From the NCBI RefSeq assembly GCF_001280515.1, contig NZ_LBIQ01000035.1, positions 310,001-374,000 of the forward strand: 64,000 nucleotides of DNA, in the 5' to 3' direction. This document shows positions 26,027 to 34,948 of this stretch, piece after piece. The notes beneath the pieces are model-generated. The model made no database searches. It was given only the letters and a program-made list of their open reading frames with translations, and was not told where the DNA came from. How positions within the stretch are numbered: position 1 is the first letter of the stretch; each line of letters opens with the position of its first letter. Origin of the DNA: Mangrovimonas sp. ST2L15. GTDB taxonomy: Bacteria > Bacteroidota > Bacteroidia > Flavobacteriales > Flavobacteriaceae. The translations under genes were made by a program, and so were the position numbers.

Positions 26027-26962
26027 ATGAATTACGGTTTAAGTATCATCACCCCCCATTATAATTATATAAAGGGGCTAGAGAAAATTTATTCTTGCTT
26101 GAAAGTGCAAACTCTTAAGAATTGGCAATGGGTTATTGTGGATGATTTTTCTGATGAAGCTATAGTAACTGCTACTAAAAAATGGTATCAGCAAATTAAT
26201 GATGAGCGTGTGCTTCTTGTTTGCAATTCTGAAAAAACCAATGCATCAGTGTGTCGGAATCAAGGGGCAACTAAAGCAAGATTTGAAAGCCTGATATTTT
26301 TGGATGCTGATGACACAATTTCCAAAGATTTTGTAAAGAATCGACATTTGGTTTTTAATGATTTTGTGGTTTTTAAAAATTGGGCTGTTTTGGGTGCAGA
26401 TGGTAGTCAAGTAAATAAGGGAACCAAAAGACAAGACTATTTAAACTGTTTTTTGAATGCTAAATTTATATGGCAAACGAGTACTATTTTGTGGAAGAAA
26501 TCATTTTTTAATCAAATTGGGCAATTTGATCCCAATTTAGAGCGATTGCAAGATGTTGAGCTCTCTATTAGAGGGTTGCTTCTTGGTAATCAGTTTCAAG
26601 TGATAGATAATAAAATTGATTTTTATTACACTCCGAATCCAATTCGATCAAAAACAGACATAGTTGAAAGGTCTTGTCGGTCAGTAAATTATTTGATTTC
26701 AAAGATAGAACAGAGATACTCTTTGAATGCTAGCCAGATTAAATTGCTAAAGGCTTACTATTTTGCCTGTGTGAAAAATTTGCAAAGAACAAAGAATAGA
26801 AGCGATGTTGTTTTTGTCAAACAAAGTCTAATACTTTTTAGAGAGAAAAGGTTTATTAATTTTTATCAATCCGCCCAAGGAATTATTCTACTTTTTCTGT
26901 ATCGGTATCAATTAATTTCTGATTCTTTATTTCTGAAATGGAATCGCTATTTATTCAAGTAA
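26027..26962 (+). CDS. family 2 glycosyltransferase
   Basis: The 311-residue GT-A protein shows LSIITPHYNYIKGLEKI, WVIVDDFSDEA, NASVCRNQGATKARF and LIFLDADDTISKDF (DxD). WQTSTILWKKSFFNQIG and RLQDVELSIRG match the acceptor-side region of GT2 enzymes. It resumes the plus-strand direction after the inverted block. Upstream 214 bases are AT-rich without a clear full promoter. Substrate unknown. Confidence 0.87.
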   Translation: MNYGLSIITPHYNYIKGLEKIYSCLKVQTLKNWQWVIVDDFSDEAIVTATKKWYQQINDERVLLVCNSEKTNASVCRNQGATKARFESLIFLDADDTISKDFVKNRHLVFNDFVVFKNWAVLGADGSQVNKGTKRQDYLNCFLNAKFIWQTSTILWKKSFFNQIGQFDPNLERLQDVELSIRGLLLGNQFQVIDNKIDFYYTPNPIRSKTDIVERSCRSVNYLISKIEQRYSLNASQIKLLKAYYFACVKNLQRTKNRSDVVFVKQSLILFREKRFINFYQSAQGIILLFLYRYQLISDSLFLKWNRYLFK

Positions 26963-26994
26963 GCTGATGAAATAAATTTATGTCCTTGTAGACC

Positions 26995-27025
26995 TTTGTG
27001 TTTGGTTAAATCTCTATTATATTAG
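26995..27025 (+). promoter_or_regulatory. weak candidate promoter, nearly leaderless
   Basis: TTTG (26995-26998), 19 bases, then TATATTAG (27018-27025), one mismatch to TAnnTTTG. The ATG of the next gene is only five bases past the -7 box, so the mRNA would have almost no leader. Pattern match only. Confidence 0.3.
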
Positions 27026-27030
27026 CAGGT

Positions 27031-27939
27031 ATGATAGAAGTATCGGTTGTATTGCCCATTTATAACGGAGAAAAAACGCTTTGCAGTACGTTAGACAGTT
27101 TATTAGCTCAAACCTACAAGAATTTTGAAGTTATTGCTTGTATTGATGGCAGCCAAGACAATTCTGAACTGATCTTAAGGGAGTATGGGTCTCAGTTCAA
27201 AAAAATAACTATTCTAAAAAATGAATTAAACCGAGGTCTCGGACCAACAATGAACAGGTTAGTTCATGAGGCTAAGGGAAAATATATCGCCATAGCTGAA
27301 CAAGATGATTATTACTATCCTGAACGATTACAGCTTCAAGTTGATGTCTTAAATAACAATCCGTCAATTGGATTGGTTTCTGGTATCGCTGAATTTTACA
27401 ATGGTAGGGAGGTAGTAGGTAAATTTCCTGGGCTATTGGTTCGAGGGGAGAAGTACCCGCAAGGTGTTGAAATGTTTTTGCTCAACTATAGGAATCATCT
27501 AAAGGTTGTGAATAGTTGTATTATGTTTAGAAAGGACATCCATAAAGATAACGGACTGTATTTTTCTCAGCACTATCCTAGTATTAGTGTTGACTGGACT
27601 TACATTTTACGATTTTCACTTGTTTCAAACATACATGGTCTACCACAAGTTCTAGTACGCTTGGACCGCCGACCAGACCGGGATTCAGTAACTTCTAATA
27701 AAACAAAACAATTTAAAGCAACTAGGGAATTGCTTCGGGCTTTTGCTTATGAATTTCCTCAGTATATTAATCAAAGGGACTTCGACTATGCTATGAGAAC
27801 ACAATATCTTTTAGAATTAGGTCGAAAATCCAGCACGTCATATCTTTTTAACTGGTTTCAGTATTACTTAAAATGTCCAACAGATAGACGGTACATTAAT
27901 AACATAACAAGTCGCATTCGTAGTAAATTTTTAAAATGA
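27031..27939 (+). CDS. family 2 glycosyltransferase
   Basis: The 302-residue GT-A protein has VSVVLPIYNGEKTLCSTL, VIACIDGSQDNSEL, LNRGLGPTMNRLVHEAKG and IAEQDDYYYPERL (DxD-like QDD). The C-terminal third (FDYAMRTQYLLELGRKSSTSYLF) is helical and basic. It overlaps the methyltransferase gene by four bases (ATGA), so the pair is probably coupled in translation. Donor and acceptor unknown. Confidence 0.87.
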   Translation: MIEVSVVLPIYNGEKTLCSTLDSLLAQTYKNFEVIACIDGSQDNSELILREYGSQFKKITILKNELNRGLGPTMNRLVHEAKGKYIAIAEQDDYYYPERLQLQVDVLNNNPSIGLVSGIAEFYNGREVVGKFPGLLVRGEKYPQGVEMFLLNYRNHLKVVNSCIMFRKDIHKDNGLYFSQHYPSISVDWTYILRFSLVSNIHGLPQVLVRLDRRPDRDSVTSNKTKQFKATRELLRAFAYEFPQYINQRDFDYAMRTQYLLELGRKSSTSYLFNWFQYYLKCPTDRRYINNITSRIRSKFLK

Positions 27940-28715
27940 TAAATCCTATAAAGCAATTTTTAGTTGAAAAGACCAAATTTTATAAGTTAGGGAAGGCCAT
28001 AGATTCAGATGTTTATTTCACCAAAACTAAAGAGCTTTCTCAATTAGAGATTTTAAAAGCACCGAGACGTACCGAAATTATCAATTATTTTATTGGTTTC
28101 GTTGATGCACAGAGATATTTGGAAATCGGAGTTAGAAACCCTGAAAAAAATTTTAACCGACTTCAATGTCCTATAAAGTTTTCTGTAGATCCTGGTGTGG
28201 AATTTGAAGAGAACCCAGTTGATTTTAAGATGACTTCGGATTTGTTTTTTGAAAGGCTGGCAAAGAATGAATTAGAAATTAATCCTCAAGAAAAATTTGA
28301 TGTGATCTTTATTGATGGTTTGCACTTGGCCAATCAAGTGGAAAAAGATATTTCGAATAGCCTTGAATATCTTTCAGAAAAAGGAGTCATCATTTTGCAT
28401 GACTGTAATCCTCCTACTGAATACCATCAAAGGGAAACTTATGGTTTTATGTGGTCCCCAGCTAGATCTTTTTGGAATGGAACTACTTGGAAAGCCTATT
28501 ATAAAGTAAGACACCAAAGAGATTTATTTACTATTTGTTTTGATTGCGATTGGGGAGTGGCGGTACTATCCAAGCATCCCTATCCGTTTTTTAATCAAAT
28601 TCAGGATGGTATTCAAAACGAATTTTACGAATTTTCAATTTTAAATAAGTTTAGGGAAGAACATTTAAATTTGAGTTCATTTGATACTTGGGTTGAATCA
28701 ACTAAATTAAAGTAA
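27936..28715 (+). CDS. class I SAM-dependent methyltransferase (Methyltransf_24-like)
   Basis: The 259-residue protein carries RYLEIGVRNPEKNF (SAM motif I variant, about 63-76), FDVIFIDGLHLANQVEKDI and GVIILHDCNPP, typical of sugar methyltransferases found in polysaccharide clusters. The motif I has Val-Arg-Asn where most relatives have a Gly-rich turn. It is coupled to the GT2 gene by an ATGA overlap. Likely role is O-methylation of one sugar of the repeat; substrate unknown. Confidence 0.8.
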   Translation: MINPIKQFLVEKTKFYKLGKAIDSDVYFTKTKELSQLEILKAPRRTEIINYFIGFVDAQRYLEIGVRNPEKNFNRLQCPIKFSVDPGVEFEENPVDFKMTSDLFFERLAKNELEINPQEKFDVIFIDGLHLANQVEKDISNSLEYLSEKGVIILHDCNPPTEYHQRETYGFMWSPARSFWNGTTWKAYYKVRHQRDLFTICFDCDWGVAVLSKHPYPFFNQIQDGIQNEFYEFSILNKFREEHLNLSSFDTWVESTKLK

Positions 28716-28787
28716 TTTCTAGGTATTAATACTTATGAGAATAGGGAGTTTGATGATAATTGCTATATTCGTTATTTATAAATAGTT

Positions 28788-30176
28788 ATGGTAATTAGTT
28801 CTTCTATTCTTCCTAAAGAACATGTTTTTGCAAAAAAGTCAAATGTAAAACACACACTTCATTTAGAGGCTATTTGTGTCTTTGTGGCTACCGGCTTTTT
28901 TATGGATGAAGATACTTATTGGAAGGATTTGGTTTGTTTAGCTTCTGCACATGACCATGAATTTGATTCAAATGGAGGACTTATTAAAAGTTCGCCAAAT
29001 TTTCAATGGCATTATACTCCTAGGAAAATTAGTTTTGATCAAGCTTTAGAAGAATATGTTGCTCTATTAACCCAAGTTTTGAAAGAACAAACTAATGGAA
29101 GAGAAGTTATCCTTCCATTGTCGGGAGGTTTGGATAGCCGCAGTCAGGCATTGGTTCTTAAAAAGTTATCAAATCCAGTTCATGCATTTAGTTATTCATT
29201 TCAAAACGGATATCCAGAACATCAAATAGCAAAAAAAGTAGCCTCTGTCTGTGGTTTTGATTTTAATGAGTTTATAATAAAACAAGGATACCTTTGGAAT
29301 TGTATTAAGGATTTGGCGACCATCAATGGTTGTTATTCTGAATTCACTCATCCCCGTCAGATGGCTGTTTTAAATGAATTAAAACAGGTCCAAGGAGTTT
29401 TTTCCTTAGGACATTGGGGCGATGTGTTATTTGATAGAGGGGTGCCTGAAGGTATTAATGAGTCTGAGATAGTTTCGTTTGTGTTTAAAAAAATGGTTAA
29501 ACCTAAGGGGCTAGAGTTAGCCCAATGCTTGTGGGAACATTGGGGGTTGGATGGAGATTTCAAATCATATTTAATAGCTCGTATAGAAACAGGATTGAAA
29601 AAAATAAAAATTGACAATATAAGTGCCAAAGTACGGGCATTTAAAACAATCCAATGGGGGCATCGTTGGACAACTACTAATTTATCCATTTTCAAGGAAG
29701 CTCACCCTATATCGATGCCTTATTATGATAACCGAATGTGTGAATTTATTTGTTCCATTCCAGAAGCCTATTTAGCTGATAGAAGACTTCAAATAGGCCA
29801 TTTAAGACAAGATAAAACGATCGCAAATATAACTTGGCAAGCTCAAAGACCATTTAATATCAACAATTATTCTATAAATAAGATGCCTTTTAACCTTCCC
29901 CATAGAGTTTTGAGTAAATTTAAGCGATTGGGTCAAGGCTTTTTAGGACATCCCTACGTTCAAAGAAACTGGGAATTACAATTTCTTGGTGAAAACAATG
30001 AGGAATGTTTGAAAGGCTTTTTGTATAATGAGAAGTTTAATGAATGGATTCCAAGAGCTATTATTGAAGATTTTTACAATAGGTTTAGGAAGGTTAATGC
30101 TATTCCTTATTCTCATCCAGTAAGTATGTTGTTGACTTTGTCTGTTTGGTATCAACGGAATTTTAAAGGTAATTAA
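28788..30176 (+). CDS. asparagine-synthase-like amidotransferase with degenerate glutaminase part
   Basis: The 462-residue protein has the PP-loop ATP-pyrophosphatase motif LPLSGGLDSRSQ (SGGLDS at 112-117) and the following synthetase domain of AsnB enzymes, with HWGDVLFDRG and MPYYDNRMCEF. The N-terminal region (1-90) seems a shortened relic of the glutaminase domain: it lacks the N-terminal nucleophile Cys, so ammonia must come from elsewhere or the enzyme uses another nucleophile. In surface-polysaccharide clusters such proteins (WbpS-like) are thought to amidate uronic acids. With TviB/TviC-type genes in this locus, GalNAcA amide is a reasonable guess. The next gene begins directly after its stop. 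Confidence 0.8.
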   Translation: MVISSSILPKEHVFAKKSNVKHTLHLEAICVFVATGFFMDEDTYWKDLVCLASAHDHEFDSNGGLIKSSPNFQWHYTPRKISFDQALEEYVALLTQVLKEQTNGREVILPLSGGLDSRSQALVLKKLSNPVHAFSYSFQNGYPEHQIAKKVASVCGFDFNEFIIKQGYLWNCIKDLATINGCYSEFTHPRQMAVLNELKQVQGVFSLGHWGDVLFDRGVPEGINESEIVSFVFKKMVKPKGLELAQCLWEHWGLDGDFKSYLIARIETGLKKIKIDNISAKVRAFKTIQWGHRWTTTNLSIFKEAHPISMPYYDNRMCEFICSIPEAYLADRRLQIGHLRQDKTIANITWQAQRPFNINNYSINKMPFNLPHRVLSKFKRLGQGFLGHPYVQRNWELQFLGENNEECLKGFLYNEKFNEWIPRAIIEDFYNRFRKVNAIPYSHPVSMLLTLSVWYQRNFKGN

Positions 30177-31286
30177 ATGAGGAGTCAACGGATTAAGATT
30201 CTATATACAATCCCCAATTTTAATACCGCGGGTAGTGGCAGGTCAGTTTATGATTTAGTAAAAGGGTTAGATCGCTCTATTTTTGAACCCGAAGTTTGTT
30301 GTTTTCATGCAAAAGGGGCTTTTTATAATGAAATTGAAGCCTTGGGAGTAAAGATTCACTTATTTCCTTTTACAACCACTTATAAACCTTATTCAGGTTT
30401 CTTTTTTCGCGTGCTAAAAATAAGTCGGTTTTTTAAAAGCAACCAATTCGATTTGATTCATTCTTGGCATTGGAGTTCTGATATTAGTGAGCCTTTAGCG
30501 GCAAAAATAGCAGGAATACCTTATGTATACACCAAGAAAGCCATGGGCTGGCATAGCAGGTTTTGGAAATGGCGATCAAGGTTAAGCTCTAAAATCATTG
30601 CTGTAAACAAGGATATGATGAAGGAATATTTCACCAATATGTCTCATAAGGTTTCTAATTTTCCTTTAGCAATTGATACTAAGGTTTATGCACCAAACTC
30701 AGGCACGTTATATTTGAGAAAAGAATTAGGATATTTAGAAAATGATTTTGTTATAATTACCGTTGCAAATTTGGTAAAAGTAAAAGGTATTGAAACCTTA
30801 ATAGAGGCGGTAATAAAACTAGACAACCCTCAAATAAAGGTTCTTATAGTAGGAGATGATACTAATGAATATGCTTTAAGAATGAAATCTATTTATTCAA
30901 ATAAGAGTTTTATAAAGTTTATGGGCAAACAATTGGATGTCAAACCTTTTTTGGCGCTATCGGATTTGTTTGTGATACCAACCAAAGATGTAGGTAGAAG
31001 AGAAGGTATTCCTAATGCACCATTAGAAGCCATGGCAATGGAACGTATTGTGTTGGGCTCTTGTATATCAGGAATTAAGGATATCTTGGAAGAATTTCAA
31101 GATTGTATGTTTATGGCAGACAACATTAATGAGCTGGCACAGAAAATTGCTTATTGGTATTCGGTTGATTTAAAGGCAAGAGAGAAATTGGCCAAAAGGA
31201 TGCGGAACCATGTTATAGAATCTTTTTCAATTGAAGAATTTATTCAAAATCACCAGGTGTTATATTTGAATCTTATACAGAAATGA
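30177..31286 (+). CDS. family 4 glycosyltransferase
   Basis: The 369-residue GT-B protein shows ILYTIPNFNTAGSGRSVYDL at the start (glycine-rich acceptor loop), VIITVANLVKVKGIETLIEA opening the donor half, and REGIPNAPLEAMAMERIVLG as the EX7E site. No membrane helix. Its ATG follows the preceding stop with no gap and it overlaps the next GT4 gene by four bases (ATGA). It is the first of three consecutive GT4 genes. Substrate unknown. Confidence 0.88.
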   Translation: MRSQRIKILYTIPNFNTAGSGRSVYDLVKGLDRSIFEPEVCCFHAKGAFYNEIEALGVKIHLFPFTTTYKPYSGFFFRVLKISRFFKSNQFDLIHSWHWSSDISEPLAAKIAGIPYVYTKKAMGWHSRFWKWRSRLSSKIIAVNKDMMKEYFTNMSHKVSNFPLAIDTKVYAPNSGTLYLRKELGYLENDFVIITVANLVKVKGIETLIEAVIKLDNPQIKVLIVGDDTNEYALRMKSIYSNKSFIKFMGKQLDVKPFLALSDLFVIPTKDVGRREGIPNAPLEAMAMERIVLGSCISGIKDILEEFQDCMFMADNINELAQKIAYWYSVDLKAREKLAKRMRNHVIESFSIEEFIQNHQVLYLNLIQK

Positions 31287-32467
31287 AAAGGCCCATGAAA
31301 ATAGCTGTTTATTCTGGAGAAATTCCAAGCACGACCTTTATTGAGCGTCTTATTCAAGGATTGGAAAGGAGTGATTGCCATGTTCTTTTGTTTGGGGTGA
31401 AAGCATCAAACCATTATCCCAATAAGAAGAATGTTAAGAATTTTGGCTATAGAAATTACAGGTTTTTTAAGATTGTTTATTTACTAAGTTATTGGTTAAG
31501 GCTTACAATTTTTAGAAATAGGGACAAGAAACGTTTACACCGTAAATTAAAAAAGTTATCAAGATATCACTTAAATGTTTTGATAAAAGTCTATCCTGTT
31601 CTTTGGTATAAACCTGATATTTTTCATATTCAATGGGCAAAGGGTATTCAAGATTGGATGTGGGTTCAGGATTTTGGTATAAAAATAATTTTAAGTTTGA
31701 GAGGTGCGCACATAAATTATTCGCCTCTTGCTGATCGAAATTTGGCAGAAGTATACAAACAAAATTTCCCAAAATTGGATGCGTTTCATGCTGTTTCAAA
31801 TGCCATTGGAAAGGAAGCAGTCATTTATGGGGCTGATAAAAATAAAATGCTAACCATTTTAAGTGGTTTGGACTTAAAAAGCTTTCCATTTTCTAAAAGA
31901 AGATCAAAATCTCCGGTTTTTAGAATTTTATCCATAGGAAGGGACCATTGGAAAAAGGGTTACCACTATAGTTTGGATGCATGTAGCAAATTAAAGAATC
32001 AAGGAATGGATTTTCACTATCAAATTGTTGGTTTGAATCCAGATTTTGAAGTATTATATCAGCTTAAAGATTCTAATTTGGAATCGCATGTGAAAATAGA
32101 ATCTCACTTGCCTATGGATTTAGTTCGTTTTTATATTCAGGAGGCTGATGTTTTGCTATTGCCTAGTATTGAGGAAGGGATCGCTAATGTAGTTTTGGAG
32201 GCTATGGCTTTGGGTACTTTAGTGGTGAGTTCTGATTGCGGAGGGATGAATGAAGTTATCGAACACAAGGTTAACGGTCTATTGGTGGCTGTAAGAGATC
32301 CAGAGGCTATTGCAGAGGCTTTAAAAGAAGTATCTGAAATGACGGATTCAACTTATGAAACCATAGTGATGAATGCAAGGGACACAATTGAAAGACAGCA
32401 CGATATTGAAGAAATGATTAATAAAATGACAGGCCTTTATTCTAAAACATTATTTTTTGATAAATGA
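31283..32467 (+). CDS. family 4 glycosyltransferase
   Basis: The 394-residue GT-B protein has a first strand MKIAVYSGEIPSTTFIERLI, FHIQWAKGIQDW, ISLRGAHINYSP in the acceptor half, FRILSIGRDHWKKGYHYSL at the donor-half start and EEGIANVVLEAMALGTLVV as the EX7E site. The N-terminal half is very basic (RNRDKKRLHRKLKKL), which would help binding to the inner membrane surface. It is joined to both neighbours by ATGA overlaps. It and the next gene share the same HWKKG segment, so they may be distant duplicates. Confidence 0.88.
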   Translation: MKRPMKIAVYSGEIPSTTFIERLIQGLERSDCHVLLFGVKASNHYPNKKNVKNFGYRNYRFFKIVYLLSYWLRLTIFRNRDKKRLHRKLKKLSRYHLNVLIKVYPVLWYKPDIFHIQWAKGIQDWMWVQDFGIKIILSLRGAHINYSPLADRNLAEVYKQNFPKLDAFHAVSNAIGKEAVIYGADKNKMLTILSGLDLKSFPFSKRRSKSPVFRILSIGRDHWKKGYHYSLDACSKLKNQGMDFHYQIVGLNPDFEVLYQLKDSNLESHVKIESHLPMDLVRFYIQEADVLLLPSIEEGIANVVLEAMALGTLVVSSDCGGMNEVIEHKVNGLLVAVRDPEAIAEALKEVSEMTDSTYETIVMNARDTIERQHDIEEMINKMTGLYSKTLFFDK

Positions 32468-33651
32468 ATAAACCCCAAAGAATAGGTATTGTATTAACGC
32501 GTGTTCCCGGTTATTCTGAAACTTTTTTGGTAAACAAAATCGTTGGATTGCAGAATCAAGGCATTGAGGTTATTCTCTTTGTAGATCAAAATGTAGGAAT
32601 TCCTAAGGATTTCATTTGTAAAATAAAATGTATGCCTTATGGAGATCCTTTGAAATGGAAGCGATATTTCAAAATGGTTCTTTCGATATGGAATATCCTT
32701 TTTTCACATCCACAAAGGTCTTACAAGCTTTTTAGAATGCATCGAAAATCCTTAAGGTCAAGAGTTAGGAGTTTCAAAAATGTTCTTCTTGCTCAACCCA
32801 TATTAAATGAATCCTTGGATTGGCTGCATTTTGGCTTTGGAGTTTTGGCTGTTAATAGGGAATTTGTGGCTAAGGTAATTGGAGCTTCCATGGCAGTGAG
32901 TTTTAGGGGATATGATTTATATCTTTCACCTTTGAAACAACCCGATATTTATAAGGAATTATTTGCGACTTCATGTAGGTATCATGTACTTTCACAGGAA
33001 ATGAGATTGGACCTTACTAATCAGGGAGTGAATTCAAATCACATAGAGGTTATCTATCCTGCTATTGATGTTGATTTTTTTCGTTCAGAAGTAAATGACA
33101 TAGTGTTTTCATATCCATTAAAGTTTTTAAGTGTTACTCGGTTACACTGGAAAAAGGGTTTGGAATATACTTTGGAAGCATTAGCTCATCTTAAAAATGA
33201 GGGAATTGATTTTCAATATACAATAATCGGTGAAGGTGATCAATATGAGCGCCTAGTCTTTGCTGTTCACCAATTGGATTTAGTAAAGGAAGTTCGGTTT
33301 ATAGGGAAGCAATCGCCTGCACAAGTCAAACAGGCTTACAAAGAGGCCGATATCTATCTACAGTATAGTATTCAGGAAGGCTTTTGCAATGCGGTTTTGG
33401 AAGCCCAAGCCATGGGCATACCCTGTGTGGTTTCTAATGCCGAAGGATTGGCTGAGAATATATTAGACGGAAAAACGGGTTGGGTAATACCTAAAAGAGC
33501 CCCGATTATTTTAGCCAATAAAATAAAGGAGATTCTTTTGATGGATGTTAGTAAATTAACAGAAATAAGAAATATGGCAAAAGAACGGGTTTCTGATAAG
33601 TTTAATATGGAAGTGCAGCAAAGGAAATTTGTTGAATTCTATAAAAAGTAG
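32464..33651 (+). CDS. family 4 glycosyltransferase
   Basis: The 395-residue GT-B protein opens IGIVLTRVPGYSETFLVNKI, resembling the WcaL/AmsK group. LKFLSVTRLHWKKGLEYTLEA starts the donor half and QEGFCNAVLEAQAMGIPCV holds the EX7E motif. A basic patch follows the first domain strands (HPQRSYKLFRMHRKSLRSR). It overlaps the previous gene by four bases and is followed after six bases by a sulfotransferase-like gene with a TTG start. Confidence 0.88.
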   Translation: MNKPQRIGIVLTRVPGYSETFLVNKIVGLQNQGIEVILFVDQNVGIPKDFICKIKCMPYGDPLKWKRYFKMVLSIWNILFSHPQRSYKLFRMHRKSLRSRVRSFKNVLLAQPILNESLDWLHFGFGVLAVNREFVAKVIGASMAVSFRGYDLYLSPLKQPDIYKELFATSCRYHVLSQEMRLDLTNQGVNSNHIEVIYPAIDVDFFRSEVNDIVFSYPLKFLSVTRLHWKKGLEYTLEALAHLKNEGIDFQYTIIGEGDQYERLVFAVHQLDLVKEVRFIGKQSPAQVKQAYKEADIYLQYSIQEGFCNAVLEAQAMGIPCVVSNAEGLAENILDGKTGWVIPKRAPIILANKIKEILLMDVSKLTEIRNMAKERVSDKFNMEVQQRKFVEFYKK

Positions 33652-33657
33652 TTTGAT

Positions 33658-34323
33658 TTGAGTTTTAAAAAATTAAAAGTCATTGTTATAGGCTTACCCA
33701 AAACAGGAACTTCGACTATAACCGTCATGTTACGGATATTGGGATATGAAGTCACTGGACCCGATATTCATTTTGAAATAGGGAATACACCATATTTGAA
33801 AAAACAATTTGAAATTTTTGATGGCTTTCAAGATTACCCTTGGTGTTTTGAATGGTGGCGGTTTCGAGAAGATGATCGGGTTTTGTTTATTGAATTAAAA
33901 AGAGAAAAAGCCGCTTGGTGGCGAAGTTTTTATGATTCTTATGGTGGAAAGGAAACTAATTATTTGTCATACCCTTATTTTAAGATAGCGAAATCTAAAG
34001 AGAACCAAGAGGGCTTTTTGGAATTTTTTGAGCAGTACTATGACCATTTTGCTTCCTATAAAAAAGAGCATCCTCAAAAAGTTTTGAGCGTAGATATAAA
34101 AAACCTTTCTTGGCAAGACTTGTGTGTTTTTTTGAACGAACCCATCCCCAAAAATCTATGGGGGAAAATTGTTAAAAAGCCACATGTTAATCAATTGAAC
34201 TATCAGCGAGGTCAGAAAAAAAAGTATCTTTTGATTAAAAGAATTAGGAACTTCTGGATTCCTATCATAGGAGTTAAGCGTTGGCAAAAATTGATGCTTT
34301 TTTTGAGAAAAAATGGAATTTAA
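33658..34323 (+). CDS. sulfotransferase-like P-loop protein (Sulfotransfer_4 type)
   Basis: The 221-residue protein has IGLPKTGTSTITVML (5'-phosphosulfate loop, about 11-25), then LGYEVTGPDI, a WCFEWWRF segment, and LFIELKREKAAWWRSFYD in the position of the 3'-phosphate motif. It fits the small Sulfotransfer_4 group. The start is a TTG, the only codon that includes the first beta strand. A paralogue with a GTG start follows ten bases later. Acceptor unknown, and the actual sulfo-transfer activity is inferred from fold motifs. Confidence 0.78.
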   Translation: MSFKKLKVIVIGLPKTGTSTITVMLRILGYEVTGPDIHFEIGNTPYLKKQFEIFDGFQDYPWCFEWWRFREDDRVLFIELKREKAAWWRSFYDSYGGKETNYLSYPYFKIAKSKENQEGFLEFFEQYYDHFASYKKEHPQKVLSVDIKNLSWQDLCVFLNEPIPKNLWGKIVKKPHVNQLNYQRGQKKKYLLIKRIRNFWIPIIGVKRWQKLMLFLRKNGI

Positions 34324-34333
34324 ATAGGGAGCT

Positions 34334-34948
34334 GTGATAGATAAAACTAAGGTTTTTGTAATAGGTTTTCAAAAGACAGGTACCACCTCATTGGAGTTAG
34401 CTTTACAAAGGTTGGGCTTTCGGGTTTATGGTGGCGATAAAAACCTAATGAAATTTCAAAATACAATAGAACTCAAGACTTATATCCAGAAAACTTTACA
34501 GAATTGGGATGCGGTTCAGGATATGCCCTGGCCCATATTTTATAAACAGTTATTTGAGCTTTATCCCGAAGCGTATTTTATTTTAACAGTTAGAGATCCT
34601 CAGTCTTGGATTCAAAGTGTTGTTCAGTTTTTTGGAAGTATTCGTTTTCCTTTGCATCAAAAAATTTATGGTGTGCCTTGTGCCGAGAGCTATGAATCTA
34701 GATACTTAGAAGTCTATCAACAGTATAATAAGGAGGTTCAATTCTTTTTTTCTGGCAAGCCCCACTTTTTGGTTATGGACATGAAGAAGGATTTTAATTA
34801 TGAGACTTTATGTGGCTTTCTAAACATTCAGGATATTCCAAGTGAAGCTTTTCCTCATGGACGAAATAATGGACGAAGAAGGCTTCCCACTTATAAGTGG
34901 TACCGGGATTTAAGATCCTTTTATTGGAATTTAAAAAAAGGGTATTAG
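34334..34948 (+). CDS. sulfotransferase-like P-loop protein (Sulfotransfer_4 type)
   Basis: The 204-residue protein has FVIGFQKTGTTSLELALQRL (5'-phosphosulfate loop), LGFRVYGGD, AVQDMPWPIFYKQL and FILTVRDPQSWIQSVVQFF, the last a good 3'-phosphate-binding motif. It shares motif order with the preceding gene and is better conserved. The start is GTG with AGGGAG six bases before it, a rare visible Shine-Dalgarno site here. Its TAG stop shares a base with the GTG start of the next gene. Confidence 0.82.
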   Translation: MIDKTKVFVIGFQKTGTTSLELALQRLGFRVYGGDKNLMKFQNTIELKTYIQKTLQNWDAVQDMPWPIFYKQLFELYPEAYFILTVRDPQSWIQSVVQFFGSIRFPLHQKIYGVPCAESYESRYLEVYQQYNKEVQFFFSGKPHFLVMDMKKDFNYETLCGFLNIQDIPSEAFPHGRNNGRRRLPTYKWYRDLRSFYWNLKKGY

